Part shown: piece by piece, positions 52,039 to 59,985 of the stretch
Layout of the letters: every line of letters starts with the position of its first letter
Numbering within the stretch: the first letter of the stretch is position 1
Source of the DNA: Maricaulis sp017643475
GTDB lineage: Bacteria > Pseudomonadota > Alphaproteobacteria > Caulobacterales > Maricaulaceae
Assembly: GCF_047123815.1 (NCBI RefSeq)
Contig: NZ_CP138920.1
Span: forward strand, 682,001-746,000
Direction of reading: 5' to 3'
DNA length: 64,000 nucleotides
Made by a program: the position numbers and the translations under genes
The notes under the pieces: generated by a model
Database searches by the model: none
What the model was told of the DNA's origin: nothing
What the model saw: the letters and a program-made list of their open reading frames with translations, nothing else

Positions 52039-52128
52039 CAGACTTCACAGGGGACGCGCCGGGCGCTTTTCCCCGAGACTTCTGCAACGCACCGGTCTAG
52101 CTTGCCGCGCCTGACAGGGGAGAGCGGC

Positions 52129-53313
52129 ATGGCTGAACCACAAACCAACCGACTTGTAAGTATTGATGCGCTGCGCGGGATCGCCGTGCTGGGCATCCTG
52201 ATGATGAATGTCCAGGGGTTTGCAATGACCCCGATGGCGTATGACGACCCGACAATGATGATGGACCTTACCGGGGCCAATCTGACGGTCTGGTCTGTTG
52301 CCCACACTTTCTTCGCGATGAAGTTCATCACGATTTTCTCCACCCTCTTTGGCGCCGGCATCATCCTGATGGCAGGCGACGGGGACAGCACAGGCAAACA
52401 CTATCCGCGCATGCTCTGGCTGCTGCTGATCGGTGCCATCCACGCTTATATCTTCTGGTGGGGCGATATCCTGGTCCACTACGCGCTGCTGGGCATGATC
52501 GCCGTGAATGCGCGCAAGATGTCCGTGGCCAAGCTGACCATCTTCGGCATCCTGTTGGTGCTGATCGGCGGCCTGATCATGATCGGGCTGACCTATCTGG
52601 GCGCTATGTTCACGCCTGCCGAGGGTGCTGCTGATCAACAGCAAATGATGGCCGACATGCAAACCGGCATGATCGAGGCCTATCAGGCCGGTTTCGTCCA
52701 GCATATCGGTGTCAACGCGATCTGGGCCGGCATCGGACAAGTCGTGAGCCTGATCTTTATGGGCCCGCGCACGCTGGGTCTGATGTTCCTGGGCATGGCG
52801 CTCTACAAGAGTGGCTTCCTCTCCGCCGCCTGGAGTACGTCTCGTTATCTCGTCCTCAGCGTCGTGGTGATTGCCGCTGGTGTATATCTGAACTGGATGT
52901 CGACCACGACACTTATCGGCGGCGAATTCTCGGCACAGGCCAAGGCCGACGGTCTCGCCTGGTCCTTCTTCGGCAGCGTTGTCCTGTCCTTTGGTTACGC
53001 CAGCCTTGTCATGCTTCTCTCGAAGATTGGCGCCTTCAGGCTGATCATCGCCTGGTTCGCCAGTGTCGGCCGCATGGCCTTCACCAATTATCTGAGCCAG
53101 ACGCTGATCATGACCTTCATCTTTGTCGGTGCGCCGGGGCTTGGACTGTTCGGCACGGTTGAACGGGTCGACCAGCTCAAACTGGTCCTGCTGGTCTGGG
53201 CCATCCAGCTGATCTGGTCGCCGCTATGGCTATCCCGCTTCAAGTTCGGTCCGCTGGAATGGCTCTGGCGTTCGCTGACCTATGGCAAGCTGCAGCCGAT
53301 CGTGAAGCGCTGA
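52129..53313 (+). CDS. DUF418 family membrane protein
   Basis: 394 residues from MAEPQTNRLVSIDALRGIAV, with GGGGAGA upstream, so nine codons shorter than the longest open frame. Start RLVSIDALRGIAVLGILMMN is the hallmark of the DUF418/YeiB group, and the C-terminal QLIWSPLWLSRFKFGPLEWL with WRSLTYGKLQP is the DUF418 signature. Ten or so helices. Acyltransferase-like membrane fold; no defined substrate. Confidence 0.9.
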   Translation: MAEPQTNRLVSIDALRGIAVLGILMMNVQGFAMTPMAYDDPTMMMDLTGANLTVWSVAHTFFAMKFITIFSTLFGAGIILMAGDGDSTGKHYPRMLWLLLIGAIHAYIFWWGDILVHYALLGMIAVNARKMSVAKLTIFGILLVLIGGLIMIGLTYLGAMFTPAEGAADQQQMMADMQTGMIEAYQAGFVQHIGVNAIWAGIGQVVSLIFMGPRTLGLMFLGMALYKSGFLSAAWSTSRYLVLSVVVIAAGVYLNWMSTTTLIGGEFSAQAKADGLAWSFFGSVVLSFGYASLVMLLSKIGAFRLIIAWFASVGRMAFTNYLSQTLIMTFIFVGAPGLGLFGTVERVDQLKLVLLVWAIQLIWSPLWLSRFKFGPLEWLWRSLTYGKLQPIVKR

Positions 53314-53388
53314 CCGTATCCTATATGACTGGCGGCAGGCGGGTGTTTGTGAGAAGCAGCCCTTTCTATCAATCACTTGCTCGTCGTC

Positions 53389-54705
53389 ATGTCGCCTGTG
53401 CCCGCATCCATGACCGCTTCCGAAGCGAACGACCGTCCGCCCTCCGGGGCGATGGACCCGGTGCGGGTCTTTCGCGAGTTTGCTGTCGACGTCGCCGGCA
53501 TTCGTGAAGAAGTCCAGCTCTATCGTTATGTCGCCCGCAATGTCGTGGCCCGGCTGGGTTATATCGACTGCGTGGTTTACCGCCTCGACCGGGATCGCGG
53601 CGAGCTCGTACAGATGGCTGCGATTGGCGAGAAAACGCTGGACGACGAGGACGGCGCCATCATCAACCGCCTGACCATCCCGGTCGGAGACGGCATTACC
53701 GGCACGGTGGCCACGACCGGCCAGTCGATCCGTATCGACGAGCTGGCGGATGATCCGCGCTACATCCAGGACCTCATGCAGGCCCGTTCGGAACTGTGCG
53801 TGCCCATTCTCGTCGGCGAGCGCATTGTCGGCGTCATCGACAGTGAACATCACGAGCCCGGTTTCTTCTCGCCCAAATGCCAGGAATTGTTCGAGTCCAT
53901 CGCCGCCCTCACCGCCGCCCAGCTGCGTCATATCTGGGCGCTGGACGAGCTGACCCATGCCCGAAGCGAGCTTGAGGACGCGCTGGAAATTTCCCGCAAT
54001 GCCGAACAGATGCAGGCGAGTTTCCTGGCCAATGCCTCCCACGAGCTGCGCACGCCGCTCAATGCGATCATCGGCTTTTCCGGCCTGTTGACCCGCGAGG
54101 GTTATATCGCCGAAGACACGGGCCGGGCTCTTGAACAGGCCGAAACGATCAAGACAGCCGGCGACCGGCTGGCCCGCATCATCAATGACATCCTGGACCT
54201 CTCCAAGATCGCCGGCGGCAAACTGCCCAGCGCGCTGGAGAGTTTCGACGCCATCTGGGAAGCGGAAAACGCCATGGCGCCCTTCCAGCACATGGCCAGC
54301 GAAAGCGGCGTCACGCTGGCGCTGGATGATGACGGCGCAGACGAATTACTGGCAGTGGGTGACATCCGCCATGTCCACCGCATTCTCGGCATGTTGCTGG
54401 AAAACGCGATCCGCTACTCCCCCGAGGGCGGCACGGTCCATGTGCGCATCAGCGCCGATGATGACGATGTCGCCATCGGCATCGAAGACAGCGGCATCGG
54501 TCTTGACGACGAGGCCCTGGACCGCATTTTCGAGCCCTTCCACCGCGAGGAAGACGCCACCGAAATCTCCACCGAGGGTACCGGCCTCGGCCTGACACTG
54601 GCCCGCGAACTCGCCGACCTGAACTTCGCCCGCATCAGCGTCCAAAGCGCCCCCGGTGTCGGCAGCCGCTTTGCCCTGCATCTGCAGAAGGCGGATGAGG
54701 GTTAG
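53389..54705 (+). CDS. Soluble GAF-domain histidine kinase
   Basis: About 438 residues; the start is uncertain (ATG at 53389, 53410 or 53452, or TTG at 53377, none with a good Shine-Dalgarno). A GAF domain (about residues 30-175: VEGIRE-like YRYVARNVVARLGYIDCVVY, GITGTVATTGQSIRIDELAD, LCVPILVGERIVGVID) precedes NASHELRTPLNAIIGFSGLL, LGMLLENAIRYSPEGGTVHV, IEDSGIGLDDEALDRIFEPF and EGTGLGLTLARELADL. No membrane segment. No receiver gene is nearby. Confidence 0.9.
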   Translation: MSPVPASMTASEANDRPPSGAMDPVRVFREFAVDVAGIREEVQLYRYVARNVVARLGYIDCVVYRLDRDRGELVQMAAIGEKTLDDEDGAIINRLTIPVGDGITGTVATTGQSIRIDELADDPRYIQDLMQARSELCVPILVGERIVGVIDSEHHEPGFFSPKCQELFESIAALTAAQLRHIWALDELTHARSELEDALEISRNAEQMQASFLANASHELRTPLNAIIGFSGLLTREGYIAEDTGRALEQAETIKTAGDRLARIINDILDLSKIAGGKLPSALESFDAIWEAENAMAPFQHMASESGVTLALDDDGADELLAVGDIRHVHRILGMLLENAIRYSPEGGTVHVRISADDDDVAIGIEDSGIGLDDEALDRIFEPFHREEDATEISTEGTGLGLTLARELADLNFARISVQSAPGVGSRFALHLQKADEG

Positions 54706-54754
54706 TGGGTTGCGGTGGGGTGTACCGCCGTCTCTTGGAACGCCCCCACAATAT

Positions 54755-54871
54755 TTGTCATCCCGGACGCATGCCCGGCCCCGAGCCGGGCGGAGATCCG
54801 GGATCCGACGAGAGCGCCATAGGTCCCCGCTCTGCGCCCCGCTTTCGCGGGGCATCCGGCGGGGATGACAA
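54755..54871. repeat. REP-like palindromic element
   Basis: The ends TTGTCATCCC and GGGATGACAA form a perfect 10-bp inverted repeat 117 bp apart. The interior includes further hairpins CCCGGC-cccga-GCCGGG and GCCCCGC-tttc-GCGGGGC plus the phrase GATCCGGGATCC. This type (GTCATCCCGGA...GATCCGGGATC) is a familiar intergenic palindrome in alphaproteobacteria. Confidence 0.7.
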
Positions 54872-54964
54872 GTTTGAGTATGTTCTGGATGTGGGCCGTT
54901 CCAAAAACAGGAGCACGCACGCCTTTCCAAGCCGAAACTCTCAACCCTTCCTCCCCCCCCATCT

Positions 54965-55046
54965 TCCCCGGACGTGCGCAGCACGATCCGGGGCCAACCA
55001 AACGACCGGCCGGCTCGTTGGTCCCGGCTCTGCGGCCGGGAAAGAG
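54965..55046 (+). repeat. Dispersed repeat, copy 1
   Basis: About 82 bp with the phrase CCCCGGACG, then GATCCGGGGCCAAC, then CTCGTTGGTCCCGGCTCTGC and GGCCGGGAAAGAG. A second copy in the same orientation at 55826-55907 shares most of it. The copies bracket the lipoprotein gene at 55238. Confidence 0.7.
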
Positions 55047-55237
55047 GCGTGGTATCGGACTGAGAGTGGGTGGAGCCCCCTGTTTCCCCCGGACTTGTTC
55101 CGAGGCCTCGCATGCAGTGGAATTCTTATGAGAACCTTCGTTTCAACCGTGCTTGATCTGCTTATTGTCAGCAACGCTGTACCTGTGAAATCATCGCGAT
55201 TGCGCTGCCTTAAACGGTCGAAGAGGAGCGGAAGCTT

Positions 55238-55666
55238 ATGAAAAGAGCTATTATTGCGGGCGTGTGCCTCGTCACCTTATCCGCTTGCGAATTCATTCAC
55301 GGTGAGCAAGCCGATCCATCCCTGCTGCCAGCTGAAGTGTTCGATCCGGACCTCCGTCGGCGACTGCGCGACGATACGGTCGTGACCTACGGGCTCTTGG
55401 AGAGAAATACTGAGGGGTATGTTATCGTATTGCCGAACCAGGAGATGACAGGTCCGTCGACTGTGGCCCCTGTTCGTTTTGCGCTTCTTGATGTCGAACC
55501 AATCGGCAGCTGTTTATCCGGACACACCGGTTCGTTTGTCGACATTTGGATCGAATATTTTGGTCGAGAAGACAGGGAGTTTATCTCAAGGGTACTCGTG
55601 CAGGCGTTTGACGGCGAAGGCGGACTTCAAGATGTCGCGCTGTGCACCGTGGGCGATGGGCACTGA
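55238..55666 (+). CDS. Hypothetical lipoprotein with lower GC
   Basis: 142 residues. Signal MKRAIIAGVCLVTLSAC with lipobox LSAC; GAGGAGCGGAAGC upstream holds a Shine-Dalgarno. Mature part: EFIHGEQADPSLLPAEVFDP and VVTYGLLERNTEGYVIVLPN, PVRFALLDVEPIGSCLSGH. Base composition is lower in GC than the surroundings, and two copies of an 82-bp repeat stand on either side, so transfer or insertion is possible. No family recognised. Confidence 0.65.
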   Translation: MKRAIIAGVCLVTLSACEFIHGEQADPSLLPAEVFDPDLRRRLRDDTVVTYGLLERNTEGYVIVLPNQEMTGPSTVAPVRFALLDVEPIGSCLSGHTGSFVDIWIEYFGREDREFISRVLVQAFDGEGGLQDVALCTVGDGH

Positions 55667-55825
55667 AGAAGTCTATGACCACCTCACCAGCGGGCCCGGT
55701 TCACCCTCACCGCGACCGCATCCTCGATCCCCGGGGCAAGCCCGGAATGAGGGTGACGTAAAAGCGAGCACGAGCCCCGTCGCTGGCGAGATCTCCACAA
55801 AATTCCCTATTTCACAAACAACACC

Positions 55826-55907
55826 CCCCCGGACGAGCACGGCGAGATCCGGGGCCAACTCGCGTACGGACCGCCTCGTTGATCCCGGCTCTGCGGCCGG
55901 GAAAGAG
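55826..55907 (+). repeat. Dispersed repeat, copy 2
   Basis: Same type as 54965-55046: CCCCCGGACGAGCACGG, GATCCGGGGCCAACT, CTCGTTGATCCCGGCTCTGC and GGCCGGGAAAGAG. About 860 bp separates the copies. A half REP (CCCGGAATGAGGGTGACG) lies just before it, near 55743. Confidence 0.7.
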
Positions 55908-55937
55908 TGAGTGATGTGAGCTGGGGAAGCCCCCCAA

Positions 55938-56339
55938 CTACCCCTTCCGCCGAAACCGCGTAAGCCCCACCGCTTCAGCATCCGGATAGGCGTCCAGCTT
56001 GCGCGTGGTGACCTGGGCCGCCACTACGCTCTCCGGACCAAGCGCGATGTCCAGGATCTCGCCGCACAGGGTTTCCTGGAGGTCGAACTGGCGTTCTTCC
56101 ATGTCCTTGATGCCGTGCAGGATATAGTCGTAATCGACCACCGTGTTGATGTCGTCATCGCCGCTCCAGGCCTTGTCGACCAGGGTGACGACATCGACCA
56201 GGACACGCTGTTTCACGCCGCGCTCATAGTCGTGGATACCGATCTCGATATCCATTTTCACGCCTTCGAGGCGATAGACAAAGACTTCGCGCCCGGTGGC
56301 ATTGGCCAGCGCGTTTTCGATCACCTGATCCAGCCGCAT
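55938..56339 (-). CDS. folB: Dihydroneopterin aldolase family protein
   Basis: 133 residues of the FolB fold: VFVYRLEGVKMDIEIGIHDY with ERGVKQRVLVDVVTLVD, INTVVDYDYILHGIKDMEER and LVARVTT-like VVAAQVTTRKLDAYPDAEAV. It makes 6-hydroxymethyl-dihydropterin in folate synthesis. It shares bases with the SDR gene upstream (TGATG), so both are coupled. The SDR next to it may be a pteridine reductase. Confidence 0.87.
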   Translation of the reverse strand: MRLDQVIENALANATGREVFVYRLEGVKMDIEIGIHDYERGVKQRVLVDVVTLVDKAWSGDDDINTVVDYDYILHGIKDMEERQFDLQETLCGEILDIALGPESVVAAQVTTRKLDAYPDAEAVGLTRFRRKG

Positions 56340-57100
56340 CAGCGATCCTCCTGAATTCCCGGCGCGTACATGACGTCGCGCGGGCGGGCGTCCAGATGCT
56401 GGCCGCCATCCACAATGATGGTCTCGCCCGTCATGGACGGTGTCGCAAGGATGAAACGCACCGTGCGGACAATATCCTCCGGCGTGGACCCGCCCTGCAT
56501 CGGGTTGAGGCTGTGGGCGCGTTCGAACTCTTCCACGCTCTGCCCCCCCGAAGGAAGCGTGATGCCCGGCGCCACGGCGTTGACCCGCACGCGCGGGGCC
56601 AGGGCCATGGCCATGGTCTGGGTCGCGCCAAGCAGCGCGTATTTGGACAGGGTGTAGGAGAAGAAATCCGGGTTCAGATTGAAGAGTTTCTGGTCCAGCA
56701 CATTGATCACACAGCCCGAGGCGCGGCCCTCATGCGCCTTGGCCATTTCCGAAGCCAGCAGGACGGGCGCCATCAGATTGACCCGCATCATGCGCTTCAG
56801 CATGTCCGGGCCGACATCCTCGGGACGGTCCATCTCGAACAGGGAGGCGGAATTGATCAGCGCATCGATGCGACCGGCCTTGCGCACAAAGCCTGCGACC
56901 TGCGCCGAGTTTTCCAGGTCCAGCTGACAGATCTCTGCTGACCCACCGTTGTCGGTAAGGCGCTGTTTGAGGGCTTCCGCCTCCTCGCCCGATTCATTGT
57001 AGTGAATCAGCACGTGCCAGCCGTCCTCGGCCAGGCCTTCCACGATTTTAGCACCCAGGCGCTTGCCGCCACCCGTAACCAGCGCGATCTTGTCCGCCAT
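56339..57100 (-). CDS. SDR oxidoreductase coupled to folB (pteridine reductase-like?)
   Basis: 253 residues from MADKIALVTGGGKRLGAKIV; GAGGAC stands 4-5 nt before the ATG. Cofactor motif TGGGKRLG, LINSASLFEMDRPEDV, and the catalytic YTLSKYAL. The ending GQHLDARPRDVMYAPGIQED is unusual. The coupling to folB and the GGGKRLG form, shared with pteridine reductases (PTR1/FolM type), suggest dihydromonapterin or dihydrofolate reduction; this is inference. Its start codon overlaps that of uvrC on the other strand. Confidence 0.8.
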   Translation of the reverse strand: MADKIALVTGGGKRLGAKIVEGLAEDGWHVLIHYNESGEEAEALKQRLTDNGGSAEICQLDLENSAQVAGFVRKAGRIDALINSASLFEMDRPEDVGPDMLKRMMRVNLMAPVLLASEMAKAHEGRASGCVINVLDQKLFNLNPDFFSYTLSKYALLGATQTMAMALAPRVRVNAVAPGITLPSGGQSVEEFERAHSLNPMQGGSTPEDIVRTVRFILATPSMTGETIIVDGGQHLDARPRDVMYAPGIQEDR

Positions 57101-58991
57101 GTCGTCCTCGAAACCCACGTCGTCTGAGATAGATGCCGCGTCCGGCGAGCCAGCGCAATCGCTGCATGGACCCGAGCTCATCGCCGACTATGTCAAACGC
57201 CTGCCGTCAAAGCCGGGCGTTTACCGCATGTTCGACGAGGATGGGGCGGTTTTGTATGTCGGCAAGGCCCGCAATCTGAAAAACCGCGTCAGCAATTATG
57301 CCAATGGCCGCGGCCACTCCAATCGCATCGCCCTGATGATCGTCCTCACCCGCTCCATGGAGTTCGTGGTGACGCAGACCGAGACCGAGGCGCTGCTGCT
57401 GGAAGCCAATCTGATCAAGCGTCTAAAGCCGCGCTTCAATATCCTGCTGCGCGATGACAAGAGCTTCCCTTATATCCTGATCCGCCGTGATCATGCCGCG
57501 CCGCAATTGCTCAAACACCGAGGCGCACGCAAGGTGAAGGGCGATTATTTCGGTCCGTTCGCTTCGGTCGGCGCGGTCAATCACACACTCAACACGCTGC
57601 AGAAAGCCTTCATGCTGCGCACCTGTACCGACAGTGTCTATGAAGGCCGCACCCGCCCCTGCATGCTCTATCAGATCAAGCGTTGTGCCGGACCGTGCGT
57701 GGATCTTGTCACACCCCAGGCCTATGACGAGCTGGTCTCCCAGGCGACGGATTTCCTGCGTGGCAAGTCCAATGCCCTGCGCGAGGATTTGCAGGACCGC
57801 ATGCAGACCGCCTCGGACGAGCTGGATTTCGAACTCGCCGCCCGCCTGCGCGATCGCATCCGCGCCATTGCCGCGGTGACGACCGACCAGGGCATCAATC
57901 CGGACGGGATCGAGGAAGCCGATGTCATCGCTGTTGCCCAGGATGGCGGCAAGTCCTGTGTCCAGGTCTTCTTTTTCCGGGCCGGTCAGAACTGGGGCAA
58001 CCAGTCCTTCTTCCCGCGCCATGACAGCGAGGCAGAACCCGCTGACGTGCTGGCCGCCTTCCTGGCTCAGTTCTACGACGACCGCCCGGCGCCCGGCACG
58101 ATCCTGCTTTCCCACACGGTGGAGGAAAGCGAGCTGATCTCCGAAGCGCTGTCCCTGCGCGCGGAACGCAAGGTCAACCTTTTGGTGCCCCAGCGTGGCG
58201 AGAAGAAAAAACTGGTCGACCAGACCGCCCACAATGCCCGCGAGGCCCTCGCCCGCCGCCTGGCGGAAAGCGCCACCCAGACCCAGCTGCTGCAGGGTGT
58301 GCAACGTGTCTTCAAGCTGGAGGAAGAGCCGACCCGGATCGAAGTCTATGACAACTCCCACATCCAGGGCACCAATGCGCTGGGCGCAATGATTGTCGCC
58401 GGGCCGGAAGGCTTCGAGAAAAACCATTATCGCCGTTTCAACATGAAGGGTGATGACGCCGCCACAAACGACGACTTCGCCATGATGGCCGCCATGATGC
58501 GCCGGCGTTTCTCGCGCCTGCTCAAGGAACGCGAGGAAGGCGCGCCCGTGCCCAGTCTCGTGCTGATCGATGGCGGCAAGGGACAATTATCCAGCGTGCT
58601 CAAGGTGATGGAAGAGCTGGGCGTCACCGATATCCCAATCGCCGCCATCGCCAAGGGACCGGAACGTGATGCCGGACGAGAGGCCTTCTACCTGCCCGGT
58701 GAAGCGCCGTTCAAAATGCCCATGAAGGACCCGGTCCTCTATTACCTCCAGCGCCTGCGCGATGAAGCCCACCGCTTTGCCATTGGCGGCCACCGGGCCA
58801 AACGCAAGAAAGCCATGTCGGACAATCCGCTGGACGATGTCCCCGGCATCGGCCCGTCCCGCAAAAAGGCCCTGTTGGCCCATTTCGGATCGGCCAAGGC
58901 AGTGCGAAATGCGGCCCTGGCAGACCTGGAAGCGGTTGACGGCGTGTCCAAAGCCATGGCCAAACGCATACATGACTGGTTCCAGAGCTGA
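57099..58991 (+). CDS. uvrC: UvrABC system protein C (excinuclease)
   Basis: About 630 residues from MSSSKPTSSEIDAASGEPAQ. GIY-YIG domain PGVYRMFDEDGAVLYVGKAR, UVR motif DELDFELAARLRDRIRAIAA, RNase H-like EVYDNSHIQGTNALGAMIVA and two C-terminal HhH motifs DVPGIGPSRKKALLAHFGSA and LEAVDGVSKAMAKRIHDWF. Incises DNA on both sides of a lesion. No in-frame ATG, GTG or TTG occurs in the next 30 codons, so the start at 57099 (overlapping the divergent SDR start at 57100) or a TTG further upstream is required. Confidence 0.95.
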   Translation: MSSSKPTSSEIDAASGEPAQSLHGPELIADYVKRLPSKPGVYRMFDEDGAVLYVGKARNLKNRVSNYANGRGHSNRIALMIVLTRSMEFVVTQTETEALLLEANLIKRLKPRFNILLRDDKSFPYILIRRDHAAPQLLKHRGARKVKGDYFGPFASVGAVNHTLNTLQKAFMLRTCTDSVYEGRTRPCMLYQIKRCAGPCVDLVTPQAYDELVSQATDFLRGKSNALREDLQDRMQTASDELDFELAARLRDRIRAIAAVTTDQGINPDGIEEADVIAVAQDGGKSCVQVFFFRAGQNWGNQSFFPRHDSEAEPADVLAAFLAQFYDDRPAPGTILLSHTVEESELISEALSLRAERKVNLLVPQRGEKKKLVDQTAHNAREALARRLAESATQTQLLQGVQRVFKLEEEPTRIEVYDNSHIQGTNALGAMIVAGPEGFEKNHYRRFNMKGDDAATNDDFAMMAAMMRRRFSRLLKEREEGAPVPSLVLIDGGKGQLSSVLKVMEELGVTDIPIAAIAKGPERDAGREAFYLPGEAPFKMPMKDPVLYYLQRLRDEAHRFAIGGHRAKRKKAMSDNPLDDVPGIGPSRKKALLAHFGSAKAVRNAALADLEAVDGVSKAMAKRIHDWFQS

Positions 58992-58994
58992 GAC

Positions 58995-59606
58995 ATGATC
59001 CGACACCTGCCCAACATCCTGACCCTTCTGCGCATTCTTGTCGGCGCCGCCGGCGCAATCGCGCTCTGGCTCTCCTGGCGCTGGGAAGCCAGCGGTGAGG
59101 TCCCGGCAAGCCTGGGCGATCCGATCGCTGTCATCTCGGGCATGGCCAGTTTCGCGGTGTTTGCCTTCGTCTTTGCCGCGCTGACCGACTGGCTGGACGG
59201 ATTCCTCGCCCGCAAGCTCAAGGCAGAGAGCACGCTGGGCGCCTTTCTCGACCCGATCGGCGACAAGGTGCTGGTGAACGGCTATCTGCTCGCCTATGCG
59301 GCCATCCTGTCCTTCCCTGTCGAGATCATCGTCCCCGTCATGGCCATCCTGCTCCGGGATCTCATCGTCACCTTCATGCGCACATCCGGAGACAAGCCCG
59401 CCGGCGAGACCCTGCCGGTCTCGCTCTCGGCCAAACTCAAAACCGTCCTGGCCATGCTCACCGCCGGTTTCCCGCTGTTGGCCTTCGTGATGGGATGGCA
59501 ATCCACCGACTGGGCCCTGCTCGCCTGGATCGGCGCGTTATGGCTGACCGCATCCATGACCCTGCTGACCGGGCTCAACTATCTGATGGAGAAACGAGCG
59601 GGGTAG
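58995..59606 (+). CDS. pgsA: CDP-diacylglycerol-glycerol-3-phosphate 3-phosphatidyltransferase
   Basis: 203 residues with about five helices. The CDP-alcohol phosphatidyltransferase motif is DWLDGFLARKLKAESTLGAF and LDPIGDK (D-x2-DG-x2-AR-x8-G-x3-D-x3-D), complete. Makes phosphatidylglycerol phosphate. It follows uvrC by 3 bp, an arrangement found widely in proteobacteria (uvrC-pgsA). Confidence 0.96.
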   Translation: MIRHLPNILTLLRILVGAAGAIALWLSWRWEASGEVPASLGDPIAVISGMASFAVFAFVFAALTDWLDGFLARKLKAESTLGAFLDPIGDKVLVNGYLLAYAAILSFPVEIIVPVMAILLRDLIVTFMRTSGDKPAGETLPVSLSAKLKTVLAMLTAGFPLLAFVMGWQSTDWALLAWIGALWLTASMTLLTGLNYLMEKRAG

Positions 59607-59985
59607 ATTTGGGTCGCTCGGCGTTCTTAGCGCCCCTCCCTCCTAAAACACGGTCATCACCCGGCTTGTCCGGGTGACCTCGACCATCCTGCTGCCGGGT
59701 TAGCTGAGGTCCCCCGGATGATCGCTGCGCGACCACCGTGGGATGACGGAAATGACAGAGCTCATTTTGTTTCCTCCTTTCCCTTGATGGGCTGAGGCAC
59801 CCGAGAACATGCCGGGGGCATGTTCGAAGTGCCGAAGGTGCCCGCGAAGCGGGTGGATAGGGTGCGGCCCGAAGGGCCGAAAAGAGACTCTTGTTGGCGC
59901 CTGCGGCGCGCACCCACTCCTTCTCCGCCTTCGCCGCTCAAGTCGATGCCTTCAGGATTGATGTCTGATGTCTTGAGAGACCGGA
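59607..59985. other. Gene-free stretch with REP and mini-hairpins
   Basis: This 379-bp interval contains a hairpin TCACCCGG-cttgt-CCGGGTGA near 59657, a REP-type tail near 59735-59755 (GTGGGATGACGG) and the mini-hairpin array at 59805-59909. AGGAGG with an ATG on the minus strand near 59768 opens only about 21 codons derived from the repeat. No convincing gene. Confidence 0.6.
59805..59909. repeat. Array of four tight mini-hairpins
   Basis: GAACATGCC-ggg-GGCATGTTC (59805-59825), CCCGC-gaa-GCGGG (59841-59853), CGGCCC-gaa-GGGCCG (59865-59879) and GCGCC-tgc-GGCGC (59897-59909). All have triloops, two of them GAA; GCGAAGC is known as an unusually stable single-strand DNA mini-hairpin. The spacing is 11-17 bp. 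Confidence 0.65.

Larger units (their letters stand above)
54706..55237. other. Repeat-rich gene-free stretch
   Basis: This 532-bp interval holds two different repeat types, at 54755-54871 and at 54965-55046, described separately. Open frames in it come from the repeats and are not convincing. It may carry the promoter of the lipoprotein gene at 55238. Confidence 0.6.
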
